The notes beneath the pieces were generated by a model. The model was given only the letters and a program-made list of their open reading frames with translations. It was not told the origin of the DNA and searched no databases. From the NCBI GenBank assembly GCA_007922195.1, contig ML682059.1, positions 16,296,997-16,360,996 of the forward strand: a stretch of 64,000 nucleotides of DNA, given 5' to 3'. This document shows positions 1 to 11,360 of the stretch, in pieces; the first letter of the stretch is position 1; the number at the start of each line of letters is the position of its first letter. This DNA is from Podocnemis expansa. Its lineage: Eukaryota > Chordata > Testudines > Podocnemididae. The translations under genes and the position numbers were made by a program.

Positions 1-300
1 GCTTTACCAGCCTCCTAGTGAGAAAGTTTTTCCTACTATCCAATCTCGACTGCCCGAGCTGCAACTTGAAACCATTGCTCCTTGTTCTGTCCTCTGTCAC
101 CACTGAGAATAGCCTTGTCCCCTCCTCTTTGGAGCACCCCTTCAAGTAGTTGAAGGTTGCTATCAAATCCCCCCTCAGTCTTCTCTTCTGCAGGCTAAGT
201 AAGCCTGGTTCCTTCAGTCTCTCCTTGTAGGTCATATGCCCCAACCCCTAATCATTTTTGTTGCCCTCTGCTGGACTCTCTCTGATTTGTCAACATCCTC
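1..300 (-). mobile_element. CR1 LINE 3' portion, cut by window start
   Basis: Read on the minus strand this is the end of CR1 ORF2 and the start of its 3' region. The translation of the first ~120 bases gives the usual C-terminal block (FLTRR..K, then the heavily conserved stretch around the LQLG/RLDI segment). The same sequence, in the same orientation, recurs at 20,061-20,868 where more of the element is visible. The copy stops abruptly near base 300 in the coding region, so it is 5'-truncated as most CR1 copies are; its 3' terminus lies outside the window. Non-functional. Confidence 0.85.
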
Positions 301-1009
301 TGCCTTCGAAGAACGGGCTGAATGGGGAGTGTGACCCAGGAACCTCTTAATGCCAATTCACGGGGTGATGATATATTGTAGTTCATGAAGCACTGTCATG
401 GAGGTCTCAAATGAAATATATCACTATGGTTATCCTTAAAATTATTTAATGTATCTACAGATATTATGTAAAGAGTTATGTACATATACTGAAAATATGT
501 TCTTAACATCTGTAGCCAGTTACTGGTCGCCAGCAAAGGTGAAAAATAGATTTACTGTCCGAAAAAGAGATGTTTATCAATCTTTCTGTTTATATATAAA
601 TTGAGTATTTTTCTCGTTCACAGTGGGTCTTCTAGCACTAGTCTGAACTTAATGCAAATGAAGGATTATGTGGACTTTAGAAAGAAACTAAGAGGAAGAG
701 AAGAACAGCAATGGGGTGGGGAGGAAGAACCATATCTGGAGGTTTTCTTTAAAGGATTGTTCTATAATACTTGGGAGGCAAAAAAGATACTGTGGCATCA
801 TTCACTGAGAAGTAAAAGGACAACACATTTATTACATGAAAAAGGAGTCTCAACCAGACTTGTCTGAAAAGACTGGAGAGAATTTTGGGTCAGATAAGCT
901 TTTTTCAGCAAGAGAATAATTTGTTAGTTAAGTGTAGTCAGTAAAAAGCGCTTAATGATTGTGTTTTCTATGTAACCATTAGTTTCCAATATTCTCACTC
1001 TGTCTGTTG
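301..1009. other. Unassigned AT-rich sequence
   Basis: No gene, repeat family or structured RNA recognised. An 88-codon open frame from 601 starts on TTG, has no family resemblance and looks like chance. Confidence 0.5.
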
Positions 1010-1430
1010 AGCTTCTGTTCTTTGAAAATAAACTTACTCTTGTGTTCACTATAAATATATCAGTGTTGTGGCACTAAGCAAAGTGTGGCTCCTGAGCTGA
1101 ATCTTACAAGCTGGTATGCACTGCTCCTTTAAGACTAGCAGGCTTGGTAATTCTGTCAGAGAGTTCAGTGGATATGGACAGGAGATGGCAGGGAATGCTC
1201 CGAGTATTTGGGGGTTGCTGTGTGCCTACTACCACCTGTGCAGAGAGAGCAAGGCCTGTGATGTCCCGGAAGACAGCATTTCAGAGGCTGGTTTCAGAGA
1301 ACTGACTCACAGTGCGTGTGCCTCACAACCTTAGGTTCTTCTCAGGGGTATTGCAGAGGAAGGGGGAATTACCCTGATGTATAAGTTTGGCAGCTCTACT
1401 TCCCATATACTGTTCCATCTAAAATTTTAA
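1010..1430 (+). mobile_element. Possible LTR remnant
   Basis: The stretch opens with a polyadenylation-like AATAAA (about 1,029) followed by GT-rich sequence, then a GC-richer block with short direct motifs, which is the texture of the R-U5 end of a retroviral-type LTR and the adjoining sequence seen in reptile endogenous elements. I see no TG..CA boundaries, no TSD and no primer-binding site, so this is a weak call. The 72-codon frame at 1,116-1,334 has no recognisable product. Confidence 0.3.
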
Positions 1431-1533
1431 TATCAGCATCAAACTTTGTGTCTTTAATCCCCTTTGGAAGTTAGGGAAATTCACGCTAAGATGCCTCATA
1501 TAACCTTAACTGTTATCTTGCTGTACTCTGTGG

Positions 1534-1996
1534 CAGGGCTGTAACTGGGGGCTCCGGAGCCTGGGGCAAGCAGCCCAAAGGTGCCCCTCCCTGGGCCCCA
1601 ATCTGGGGCCCATCTGTACAGCAGCAGGGAGGGTGTGTGTGACCCTTCCCTGCTGCAGCCAGAGCTGGCAACGAGGGTCCCTATCCCACAGCGACAGGGA
1701 GAAGGGACCCCCTGCTGCTGGCTCCAGCTGCGGCAGGGAAGTGATCGCTCCTGCTGGCTCTGGCCACGGCAGGGAAGCGATCACCCCTGCCACCTTTGGC
1801 TGTGGCAGGAAAGCAATATCCCACCACCACCAGCGCCTGGTGGGGGATTGCTTCCTTGCCACAGCCAGAGGCGGCAGGGGCAATTGCTTCCCCCTGCCAT
1901 GGCCAGAGGTGGCACGGGCGATCGCTTTCCCATGGTGCCCTTTTAAATTCACGGCCGGGGCGAAGCCCCGTTTGCCCTGCCGTAGTTACAGCCCTG
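1534..1996. mobile_element. hAT non-autonomous element, perfect 8-bp TSD
   Basis: The element starts CAGGGCTGTAACT and ends with its exact inverse AGTTACAGCCCTG, giving 13-bp perfect terminal inverted repeats. It is flanked by identical 8-bp direct repeats CTCTGTGG at 1,526-1,533 and 1,997-2,004. CAG...CTG ends with an 8-bp duplication are the signature of hAT transposition. The interior is GC-rich and built from repeated GGCAGGGAAGCGATC-like blocks, with an inverted pair at 1,798-1,867 able to form a hairpin. It has no transposase; the long open frames on both strands (for example 148 codons on minus) are by-products of GC-rich repeats. Confidence 0.9.
1798..1867. repeat. Hairpin core inside the 1.5-kb hAT element
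   Basis: GGCTGTGGCAGGAAAGCAAT at 1,798 is mirrored by ATTGCTTCCTTGCCACAGCC ending at 1,867, with about 30 bases between the arms. The arms match with few mismatches and belong to the repeated GC-rich unit that fills the element. Confidence 0.8.
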
Positions 1997-2004
1997 CTCT
2001 GTGG

Positions 2005-3317
2005 AGGCAAAGCCAGTTAACTCTTCAAAATTCTGTAATGCAGAAGGTTCTGCCACCATGCTGAGATAAGGCCAGGCTGCAGAAGTGCTGGGGTCCTGGA
2101 ATTTGGGAGAAGAGAGTTCCACTGCAGTGAACTGCAGGAAGTTGTTGATGGGGGAATAAAAGGAAGAACTGGTACTTCTCAGTTACACTACCTTCTCCAA
2201 GATGCCTGTGGAATAGGGCTGGCCCAATCATATACATGAACTAGGTGGTCGCCTATGGCACCAGGCTTTAACGGGTATCAAATTAGACAAGTTAGCTTTT
2301 TCCCTGTATTAAAAACATATATTAGTATGTTCATTCTAAACTTTGTTGTTGTTTTTTTTCCCTATGTAGAACCTGGAAGTGTGGGCGATGGTGCCAAAGT
2401 TGTAGTTCATCTAGGGCACCAAAAACCATTGGGCTGATGATCCTGCTGAGGAAGCTTTCAGCAGTTATGCGATCATGAAGAGGAGCATGTTTCTGGAGGG
2501 CACAGGGTAGACATGGCTATGAATAGTGTTTGATGTCTTAGTCATAGTGGATTTGATGTCTTTCTGGAGGTTGTGATGGGAGTTCCAGAAGCATAGGAAA
2601 TAAGTTTGATTGAGGCCACTCAGGAGGAGCATGGGGTGCAGAAAAAAGAGTCCAGGGGAAACCATTACATTTTCAGGGTGAGATCCTGGCCTTAGTGAAG
2701 TCAATGTCAACACTCAAACCAGTAGTGTCAGGATTTCACTCTCACTTGGCAGACCTCTTGTTATTTGTCAGGGAGTAGCCTCAGTGGTGTGAACCAGTAT
2801 AGATTCAGTGGATAGAGAAAAGAAGATGGTGTTAGTGCTTCCCCCAATTTCTCCTTTTGCTCCCTTGAGCTGACCCTGACCCACCTCTTAATTACTGAGT
2901 CTCTGGTAAGGGGGGTGAATGCTGTAAGGCGTATGTACATAGCTTCTGCATCATGGCTCTTCTGACTGCTTCCTGTATCTGTCTGAAATATCTTGTGACC
3001 TTAGACTCTGCAGATATTGCAATACCTTACTGGTGCAAATGGTTGCTAGCAAGGTTTGCAAATATAATGTTAATAAATTTTGTAATTCAATATTTGTCAA
3101 CTGCATTTTGGTTCAGGGAATCAGACCCCTGATAGGGAAGTCACAGAAATGAAGTTCTCTGAAGATGTCCCCAAAATGGGGGAGGGAGTACTTATGAAGT
3201 TTGGTGTAAAACCTCTACTTTTAGGGTGTCGTAATTCATGAATCTCTTATGCAATTCAGTGTAAAAGGTCTGAAAATTTTTATGCTCCAGACTTAACCTA
3301 GTCAGTCATAGGATAAA
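2005..3317. other. Unassigned sequence
   Basis: No gene recognised. Sequence around 2,215-2,440 begins AGGGCTGGCCCAAT and ends near CATTGGGCTG, which loosely resembles the ends of reptile hAT elements, but I could not define matching termini or a TSD. The rest is ordinary unique-looking DNA. Confidence 0.4.
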
Positions 3318-4461
3318 AGAGAAGGTCCTCTCATGAACCAGTAACTGGTTAAAAGATAGGAAGCAAAGAGTGGGAATAAGTGGTCAGTTTTCACAATGGA
3401 GAGAGTGGTAGATCACAGGGTTCCTTAATGATTTGCACAGGGGCCTCTGCTGTTAAATATATTTATAAACAAGCCAGTAAAAAGTAAGGTGGCAAGCTTG
3501 AAGAAAATAACTGTCTTGAGCAATTTTGTATGTTCAAATTTGATTTTGAAGAATTAAAATGAGCTCACACTGAAGTGCGTGCCTGGGCAACAAAATGGCA
3601 GATGAAATTCAGTGTTGATGGGTATCATGTAATCTACATTGGAAAGCATAATTCCAGTTACCCATACAATATGTTGGGATCAAATCAGCGGTTACTGCTC
3701 AGGAAAAAGATCTTAGAGTCGTTGTGGATAGTTCTTTGAAAATACCTTCTGAATCTGCAGCAGCCGTAGAAAAAGATATGTTAGGAATCATTAGAAAAGG
3801 AATAGATGATAAAACAGAAAATATCACAATGCCTCTATCTGTGGTTCTGGCTGTCTTCTCTGAGGAAAAAAAAAAAGGATATATTAGAGCTGGAAAAGAT
3901 ACAGAGGAGGAAACAAAAACAGTTATGGGTATGGAACAGCTTTTGTAAAAGGAGAGATTAAAAAGACTGAAACTGTCCACCGTAGAAAAAAGACAACTAA
4001 AAGAAGATAAGATGGATATCTATAAAATCAAGTCTCCAATGGAGAAAGTGTTATTTGCCCCTTCACATAATTCAAGAATGAGGGGTCACTTGATGAAATT
4101 AACAGACAGCAGTTTTGTAGCAAACCCAATCATAATGAATTATCAAACCTGCAATTCATTGCCTTGGCATATTGCGAAAGTCAGAACCCTAACTGGGTTA
4201 AAAAAAGAATCAGAGAAATTCATAGATGATAGGTTCATCAATGGTGAATAGGCCAGATGGCCAGGTATGCAAACCCATAATGGGCTCTAGCTGTCCCTAA
4301 GCCTCTGATTGCCAGATACTAGGCCTATACAATGGGATGGATCACCTGAAATTTGTACTATTCTGTTAGCTCATTCTAAAGGAACCATTGTCAGAAGACT
4401 GGACGCTGGGATAGATGTACTGTGGTCTGACACAATATGGCCATTTTTATATTCTTTTTAT
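3318..4461 (+). mobile_element. CR1 LINE, 3' third, 5'-truncated
   Basis: Reading rightward the order is CR1-like: a piece matching the region before the GVPQGS..LGPxLFNIF segment (3,320-3,470), the WQMKFNVDKCKVMH region (3,590-3,660), an EKDLxVxVDSSLK block (3,700-3,760), the C-terminal block and a 3' region ending in TGGTCTGACACAATATGGCC and TTATATTC near 4,461. The last is the classic GACCCAGTATGGCC..TTCTTATGTTC type of CR1 end, different from the TCTATGATT ends elsewhere in this window, so it belongs to another CR1 subfamily. Multiple stops and frameshifts; dead copy. Confidence 0.85.
3724..3948 (+). pseudogene. CR1 ORF2 C-terminal fragment (after RT domain)
   Basis: A 74-codon frame opens with the DSSLK motif that follows the reverse transcriptase in CR1 ORF2, then AAAVEKD..GIIRKGIDDKTENI, matching the conserved KKAN..LGIIxKGIxxKTxxI region. 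It ends at a stop within the later MERL segment (MGMEQLL). It is part of the CR1 at 3,318-4,461 and encodes nothing functional. Confidence 0.75.
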
Positions 4462-5924
4462 GCTGACATTCCTTTGATTTTGAAGTTTAGAAGTGGTTCT
4501 TGAGGGAAAGGAAGGGGAAGCAGGCTTGCAATGGAAATGCTCTAAGTGTAACCAAAGTGTGCCTGCTGTCACTACATAATGCTTTTTCAGTCTATGATGG
4601 TGTGGAGCTTGGACTCTTTCTCTTCAACAAGATCTGCCCAAACAGGGCCTCCTTTGATTACCATATGGAAGGGAAGATCAAGATCTGTTTTGTAGTTGCT
4701 TTTTTTCTGTGGCAATTTGAAATATTATGATAATTGTATTAATTTTCTAAATCACATTTTAAATTTAACAAATTATTAGTTTCAATAATATATATTTCCC
4801 TCAACAAAATAACAGAGGTAGCTCCTTCATACTCTGACAGGGCTGGGAACTAGGAATAGCATCAGAAGAGTGAGAATGAGATTGTAATAGCACAGGAAAA
4901 TAAAAAGTGTTATTTATCACTGTTTCAATGTCATCAACTTGTTATTTTTATTGTTCTTCAGAATAATGGGGTTTATTGAGGCAATTTATCCTGAAGTCAC
5001 ATGGTACATATATTTGAAGGGTGAAGAATTCTAAATAACAGCATAAAAGGAACCTTTAAATATCATAAAAATCCACAGCAAACAAATCTATACTTTTAAG
5101 CTACCCTGTTGTTATCCAGATAAAATACAACAGACATAGAAAAATGTAAATGTTAAAAAATAATTAAGATACCTGCATAATCCTTGACTTAAAAAAAAAT
5201 GAGTATAGAAATTACTTTCTAGAGGAGAACCAGCTAAAGAATTAAATAAACATATTGACCACTATGCATTTGGGATGTATATACAAACACTCAGCATTCA
5301 CAAATCACTAAATGTTTGCTGGATACCTGAAATTCTATTGATTCCTAAAGCTCAGTAATGACTACTGTGCTTATTCAAAAGAACAGACAAGCAAACAAGC
5401 AATTACCCAACATTTGGAAACTTAATATAAGCAAAACTGCCCACAGTATGAACAAACTGTCTAGCCAGTTTGGCTTCACGAGATAAATTGCCACAATGGC
5501 CTTAGGTTGTCTCCCAAAAGATGATTATATAAAATTAAAAATGATGCAATGAAAAAAGAATATTGTAAATCAGGGAACAGAAAATTTCAAGGGTGACAAA
5601 TCTTTGCCTATTATAAATTACAGCAATAAATTCCTCTTTGAATTGTTTTTATAACAACCATTACAAAGAAAAAATCAGATTCTTCAGCTAAAGTTCCAGG
5701 AAATTTAAATCACAATAGTGTCTAGAAGGAGCTGATAAACTAAATAGTTTAATTTTGTCTGCTGCTGTTCTCAGATGAGTACAAAATAAACACAGAGAAT
5801 ACAAAAAAGAAATCATCTGATATAAATTAGTGTTTATTTGTTAGGACTAATCTAAACATGCAATGATGGAATATTTGAACAGGGATATTATGATGACTAG
5901 AACTCTCAAAATCCAGGGTTTAGT
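4462..5924. other. Unassigned AT-rich sequence
   Basis: Long AT-rich stretch with short homopolymers. No open frame of interest and no repeat family recognised. Being free of obvious recent insertions it is one of the better places to look for conserved non-coding sequence. Confidence 0.45.
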
Positions 5925-6100
5925 CATTAGACTTCTTAACCTGGGAGTCAGGACTCCTCAAGGAGTTGCAAAGTTATGGGGAGTGGGTCAGGAGCTGTCA
6001 GCATCTGTGCATGGCTGACAGTCAGAGCCCTTCAGGGCAGGGTGGTCAGAAAGCAGCAGTTGCTGGCTGGATGCTCGGATGGCAAGTCTGAGAACCCTTG
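5925..6100. mobile_element. Probable small hAT-like element
   Basis: The left end CATTAGACTTCTTAACCTGGG resembles the inverse of the right end (AGTCTGAGAACCCTTG): both carry the TTCT(T/C)A..C core of hAT/Charlie-type termini. The inside reads GGAGTCAGGACTCC...GGTCAGGAGCTGTCAGC, typical of the interior of such elements. I see no convincing 8-bp TSD, so limits are approximate. Confidence 0.4.
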
Positions 6101-7400
6101 TCGTGAATCTTATCATGATCTTAATCATACTAGTGTACACAGGAGGAATTTTATTTCAGGCAATGGAATTATGCCAGTGTAAAACTGGGCAGGAAGCATA
6201 ATCAGACCCTAGAACTGGCAGAGGTTTTAGTTCACTGTGTTTTGCATAGTTCTCAAACACTGCAAAAACAATGGACTGAAAGATGAAAATAGTTGTTTTA
6301 ATCCGGTCCTCTTCAGATGAACTCCAAGGGTGCTGTGCCTTTGCTTTTCATCTTAATAGTTTTATCTCAGGATGGGAGAAGCCGTCTCTGAGATGGCTTA
6401 ACTGGAGTCGTCGTTGTATCATAGCCCAGGGCTCCATTTCCTGGGATACCTGTATATTTTAATTAGAAGGGGGGAAAAAAAGCCTCAGAGCACATTTAAA
6501 AATAAATACTAACTGCCTTGTCATGCCTTAATTTTATTTTTGATATGAAGCCACCCATTGCTATGGGAAGCCAAAACAGCTTTTCTTCAAGTGATTTACA
6601 AACTAAAGGAGAACCCTCCAATATTACATGAAAACAATACTTAATTGGCCTGGGGTTAACTCCAGCGTACCTTCAGGCAGTTCTACAAGCCCATCCGTTT
6701 TGATTTTATGTCTAAATGGGAAATCATAATGATGTTGGCTAGTCACTGTACACTCCCTCTCCAAGTGTAACCATTCATAAATACCTTCATAAATACAATT
6801 GTTTTTCACAAATCTGGTTCCATAAGTAGATGGCTAATGGTTCCTATTGTATAATACCTCTAATACATGATACATAATTTTTAATAAGGGAAGGACTCAG
6901 TAAAAGCACTGCTTGACAAGTTAAGAAAATTTTAGTTCCCTTTTTTGTAGAAGTTTCATTGCTATGAAGATCTTCCCACATGTTCTACTCAAACTTCATA
7001 TCTGACTGGGAGTGAGCAATGCAATACCTCGCCTACTCAGAGAGGCATTTCAGTCCCAGGACACTAACAGAGTGTTAATTATTTTTGATTCTAGCCCAAA
7101 TGAGTTCAATTAAACTTTTTTTTTTAATAATGTACTTGATTTCCCCACAACGTTAACTGTAGACCATATTCAGAGTCTGCCTCACTCCACCCAGCATTGT
7201 TAAGTAGTATGTGTGTGTGCTGGTAACAGCTTTTGCATTTCACTCAAACAACAGATGGTTGCTGTTAGTGAATACTCTGATTAAAAAGGAAGGACAGTGA
7301 TACTGATAAATTTGTTGGAAGACTTTGATGCCATTGACCCTTAAAGTTTATTAATCCACCTGTGGACCCACTTGACATTGATGCTGTGTAAGGTGCCACT
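6101..7400. other. Unassigned sequence
   Basis: AT-rich, no gene or repeat recognised. Short open frames (for example minus strand 6,624-6,809) have no family resemblance. Confidence 0.45.
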
Positions 7401-7568
7401 CAGGGGCGTTGCTGACGTCAAGACAATGGTGCTTGAGCCCTGAGTCCCAGTGCCAGAGCCCTGGGTCTGCCGCAGTGGTGGCTGCAGCAGCAGGGTGCTT
7501 CTGGGTCTTGATCCCTGAGTCCCAAAACCCCACACTCCAGATCTTTTCCCAGGCCAGCGGTGCTCCTG
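7401..7568. mobile_element. hAT element, CAGGGGCGTTGCTG family, copy 1
   Basis: Starts CAGGGGCGTTGCTG and ends CAGCGGTGCTCCTG, an imperfect inverse (10 of 14). Perfect 8-bp direct repeats GTGCCACT flank it at 7,393-7,400 and 7,569-7,576. The inside is GC-rich (GAGCCCTGAGTCCCAGTGCCAG). Two further copies with the same ends lie at 16,503-16,650 (inverted) and 44,439-44,882. No transposase; a typical non-autonomous deletion derivative. Confidence 0.88.
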
Positions 7569-7778
7569 GTGCCACTGTTGACTGGTTCTGTAATTACTTC
7601 TTAGAGACAACACGGATGGCAGTTATGGCCAATTAGTCATTGGTTTGCCCTATATACTTTCTGGCATTGCTCTGCAGAGACCTTGTCACATGTCCTATTC
7701 AATATGCCTACACTGTTCAGTAAAATGGAGCAGTTCCTGGGGTGTCTTTTGAGGCTTGGCAGTACTATTAGTGCTATA

Positions 7779-8136
7779 GGGTACGTCCACACAGGCTTCT
7801 TATTTCTAAACAACAGAGGTTGTTTTGAAATAAGAAGTGGCATGTCCACACGACACACCATTATTTTGAAACCTTTAAACCTCACATCTAATTGAAATAG
7901 CCATTGTTTCAAAACGGTTGTTTCGAAACACCGGTGTTCGGACACGTTGTTTCAAAACAACACTATTGTTTTGAAACAACTGTTTCAAAACAACATGTCA
8001 GAATGGCCTTGTTTTGAAATAACCATTTTGAAACAATGGCTATTGCAAAAGCAGGCTTTCCCTTAATTCGAATTAACAAACTGTTAATTTGAATTAACTT
8101 ATTTTGAAATAAGGATGTGTGTGTGTGGACATAGCC
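7779..8136. mobile_element. AT-rich inverted-repeat element (TTCGAA family), copy 1
   Basis: Begins GGGTACGTCCACACA and ends TGTGTGGACATAGCC, inverted repeats of about 15 bp. The 3 bases ATA are present on both sides (7,776-7,778 and 8,137-8,139). The body is a string of TTATTTTGAAATAA, GTTTCAAAACAAC and AATTCGAATTAA palindromes, so the single strand can fold on itself throughout. Related copies are at 41,170, 42,406, 50,330, 50,435, 52,873 and about 59,624. The 3-bp duplication and short TIRs suggest a PIF/Harbinger-like MITE, but no transposase is present to confirm that. Confidence 0.8.
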
Positions 8137-9319
8137 ATAGTGTTCAGCAGATGGAGGTTTGCTAAGGATAACTGCCCCTCCAGCTCCGAAGTACTCACCT
8201 GCAGAATCTGACACAACTCAGTCTTCTTCCTCATATTATTCAACTGGAGCAGAATGAATCATGGATTCTTCAGTCTGAGAGAGGTATTAAAAATCTGGTC
8301 AATCAGAAATATCAACAACAGTTCTTTAAAAATATTTTCATTTCATCAAAAACTTAAAAAGCCCCCTTGATTTCTAATTGACCAAAACCTGTTGAGTCAT
8401 CTCTAAACTTTTAACTTTTCTAAATTCATTTCAAGCTGAACAAAATGTTTTGGTCAGCTAAGAGAGTTCTTCCCCAAATACCCAGTAACCTGTTGATTCA
8501 GGCACCAACCTGGGAGTGCAGAAATCTAGGTTCAAGTCACACTTACAAATGGGGCATAGCAAGGATTTGAAAACAGGTCTCCCACCTACATATCCTAACC
8601 AACAAGCTATGGGCTGGTAGGGATTGTGGCAGATTTTCAGAGTCATGTACACCAGCTAGATTCTCATGGGGCTAGCATAGGACCATAGGCCTATTTTTTT
8701 GCTGAATTCCAAATTTCTTCTCCAAGGCAGGAAGGTTCTTGAGTGCTTCAAAGCAATCACTGATTTTTCTTTCTTTTTATGGCTAAATGATTTGTTTTCT
8801 TTTAATACCCTTGTTCCTTTGAAGAGTTTTCACTGAAGCTCTTAAAAATATTCAGTCTGAAGCAGGAAGCAACTATACAATTCTGCCATAACTATGGGTT
8901 CCCCCTGTTTGGTGCAGGTTTTCCAGCCCTCCTGCTGGTTTGCAGGGAAGACCTATCAAGTTATGAGGAAATCCTCTCTGACTAGATATGTTCACCACTT
9001 CTCTTCCACCTGAAGGAAGGCAGTCAATCAGAAATGCTCAGTCTGCTCACGTGTTTATTCCTCATCATGAAGCAGGTGGAGCACCTTATTCCTCTCCTCT
9101 TAAAAAGATGGGACATTTCCTAAAGCACTCAGCACTCTTGATCCCTTGTGCTTTTGCAACGTCTCTCTTTTGACTCCCAGTAGCAGGCTGGCAAGGGAAG
9201 GCAGTAAAGTGTTTCTCACTAGACCCAGCTCTCACCCCACCCTTACCCAGCACCATGAAGAGAATGAGGAACAAGAGCTGTTGGGGAAGAAGTAGTCCTG
9301 TCAGGACCAGACTGTGGGC
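8137..9319. other. Mostly unassigned; possible tRNA-like SINE fragment at 8,545-8,645
   Basis: GGATTTGAAAACAGGTCTCCCACCTAC..CCTAACCAACAAGCTA at 8,560-8,620 resembles the inverse of a tRNA-derived interspersed repeat (GGTTCAAATCC-type box B and a ..GTGAGTGCCCTAACCACTGGGCTA stretch) frequent in reptile genomes. A similar, opposite-strand piece is at about 36,225-36,385. The remainder shows nothing I recognise. Confidence 0.35.
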
Positions 9320-9690
9320 AGCTGAGCGCAGAGGGGGGATCTAGTAAGCTGCAAATGCAAGACAAATAGAGGGATCAGGAGTAGCTGGGTCAGAGTGCCA
9401 GAAAGGCTGGTTTGGGCTCTAAGTTATAGGCAGCAGTGGAATAATGAAGGACAAACCAGGATCAGAAGCTGGAGCTCTGGGGCCAGCAGAACCAGCGTCT
9501 GGTGGGCAGGCACAGTTCCTACTCAGACAGTTCCTGCTCCTGGTTTATATGGTGGTTATTGCCCAGTCTGCGGTCAATAAGGAGCCAGCATTCAGCTCCT
9601 GTGGGGCAGTATTTCCCACCAAGCCTGACTTGGCGGGGTCCTCCCTTGCGCACCCACCTTAAACCTCTAGTGATAATGTGGAGGCATCAG
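9320..9690 (-). mobile_element. Possible 3' LTR/flank of the Gypsy element
   Basis: On the minus strand this directly follows the chromodomain end of the Gypsy pol remnant and has LTR-like texture (TATAAA-type motif near 9,545, CTGACAGGAC near 9,300). No clean TG..CA ends or TSD found, so it is inferred from position. Confidence 0.35.
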
Positions 9691-11360
9691 TGACCCTTGG
9701 GCACAGGTTCTAGTCTTCCAGATTCTTACATCAGAGCCCCATTTGGTGTGATGTTAGTCTAGGCTTGTCTGGGTGAGCCTTGTGGGATTCTCCCAGCAAG
9801 TCAGGGGTGTGGACAAGATAGACAGGCTTCACTGTGTGCTCTTTGGTGTCATAACTTTCCTAGTTCCTGTACTTAACCAGATAGTACAGGAATCAAGGGT
9901 GGTGTGCACTTTATGTTCCTTATGACCCTGGATTTTGACTGGTGGAGGTAATGGTGTGGTTGGTCAACAAAGGTCTTTTCAGGTAGAATTTCAGAAGAGA
10001 AGCACGGAAATTTGGGTATTTTGTGAAAGGTCATGGAGCTGTAGTTAGAAAGTGACTAGATTAGGCTGATGGTATATTGGGAAGGGTTGAAGGAACTAGT
10101 TGTTCAGTTTCTGGGGAGGGTGACTGGTCTGGAGATATTTGGTGGCATGCCATTCCTTCTGGCCTACCATGAATATTGAAGCTTTTTGTCATTGCCAGCC
10201 TGACAAGAAGCTGATAAGAAGGCTCTTGTAGGTCTTCTTCACTTTTTCTAGGTGGTTTATCAGTTCTTTCTGAATAAGATAGATCTTTTGGATCCATTTG
10301 GTGGAGATGGGGCTCAGGCTGCCGGTAATGCCAGGTGAAAATGGAGGTTAAACTTGTAATTGGCAAAGAAGGTACTTCAAGGCATGGAGACACGGTGGTG
10401 TTGTATGAAAACTCCCCATATGTTAGGATTGTGGACCAGTTATCTTGGATAATTTATGAAACACCTCAAGTACTGTTCTAGTACTTGGATTACTCATTTA
10501 GTCTGTCCATCTGTTAGGGGGGTATGAGGTAGAAGTGGGTCAGGCAGATGCCCAGTATACTGAATGCTTTGTGACAGCAGAGAGAGATGAGCTGTGAGCC
10601 TCAATCAGACAGGTAGTCTGGGAGTTTGTGGATCTGAACCACATGTGGAGCTGGACTTGGGCAGTAGCCTTGGCAGAAGGCAGGTAGTTGCAGGGGATGA
10701 AAAGGGCCCTTTTGAACTGGCAGATTGCAAGTCTTCAGTCTATGATGTGGCAGACCATGGCCTAGCTGGAATTGCCAGGGGTACTAAGGTCTCAAGGGGT
10801 CCAGTTCAGGGTGTCTTTGAACATGCACAGGACTTGCAGAAGTCCATGCAGGCTTGGACCTTGGCCTGCATGTAAGGAAACCATGCAGGAGGCCTTCCTG
10901 CAGCCAAAGTGACCTGCCAGCGGTATGTCATAGCATAGCCTTAGCACCTCCAACTGGGGGCATCCTGGGGGCTCATATATGTGCTCATCAAAGTATGTTA
11001 TCCCATTCCAGATGGGACAGCTCATCCTAGGTCCCAATGGCAAGCACTGTGTCCATTGGCCATCAGGGTCTGTTTTGAAGTGGACTGAATGAGGGAGGTT
11101 AGGCCTTGTTGAATCGTGGCATCAGCAAAATTACCAGGCTTGGAGGTTAGGGGTTTGAAAGTCAGTTATTTGTTTCCCTGGCAGTGTTCCCTGTTCTATA
11201 ATGGAGGATTGACTTTCCCATTTCACTTTCATAAGTTGTATGGTAAACTGAAACAGAAGAAAAACAAGGCACAACTTAACTGCCTCTAGTTCATTGTTCA
11301 GGGCCATGGTGAAGGCAGCTTTTAACTGGTCAAAAGCAAGCTGAGTAGCACCCTATGACA
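9690..11360 (-). pseudogene. Ty3/Gypsy chromovirus pol remnant: RNase H edge, integrase, chromodomain
   Basis: On the minus strand the order is that of a chromovirus pol. Near 11,300-11,345 AFDQLKAAFT marks the end of RT/start of RNase H. At 10,870-11,040 is the integrase zinc-finger region (LRLCYDIPLAGHFG, then CKSC), with the first His of the HHCC finger replaced by Tyr. The integrase core end is recognised at 10,502-10,516 (TDGQT) followed by VLEQYLRCF, and FFANYKFN at 10,347-10,370. The chromodomain tail (YLVKYR at ~9,865-9,885; LLGESHKAHPDKP at ~9,761-9,813) closes it. Much of RNase H is deleted and there are many stops and frame changes. The real family would copy RNA to DNA and insert it; this copy is long dead. 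Confidence 0.85.
10792..11043 (-). pseudogene. Gypsy integrase zinc-binding segment
   Basis: Open frame of 83 codons inside the Gypsy remnant. Residues 12-45 contain YFDEHIYEPPG and LRLCYDIPLAGHFGCRK, matching the conserved integrase N-terminal region (normally CHD.PLAGHFG..KT). The frame then shifts; the following C-x2-C (CKSC) lies in another frame, so the frame is broken in the middle of the finger. Confidence 0.75.

Noticed and set aside
7779..8136. CRISPR-like array suggested by repeated TTTGAAAC/TTTCAAAA words
   Set aside because: The words are palindromic parts of a TIR element, not regular repeats with unique spacers, and the DNA is eukaryotic.
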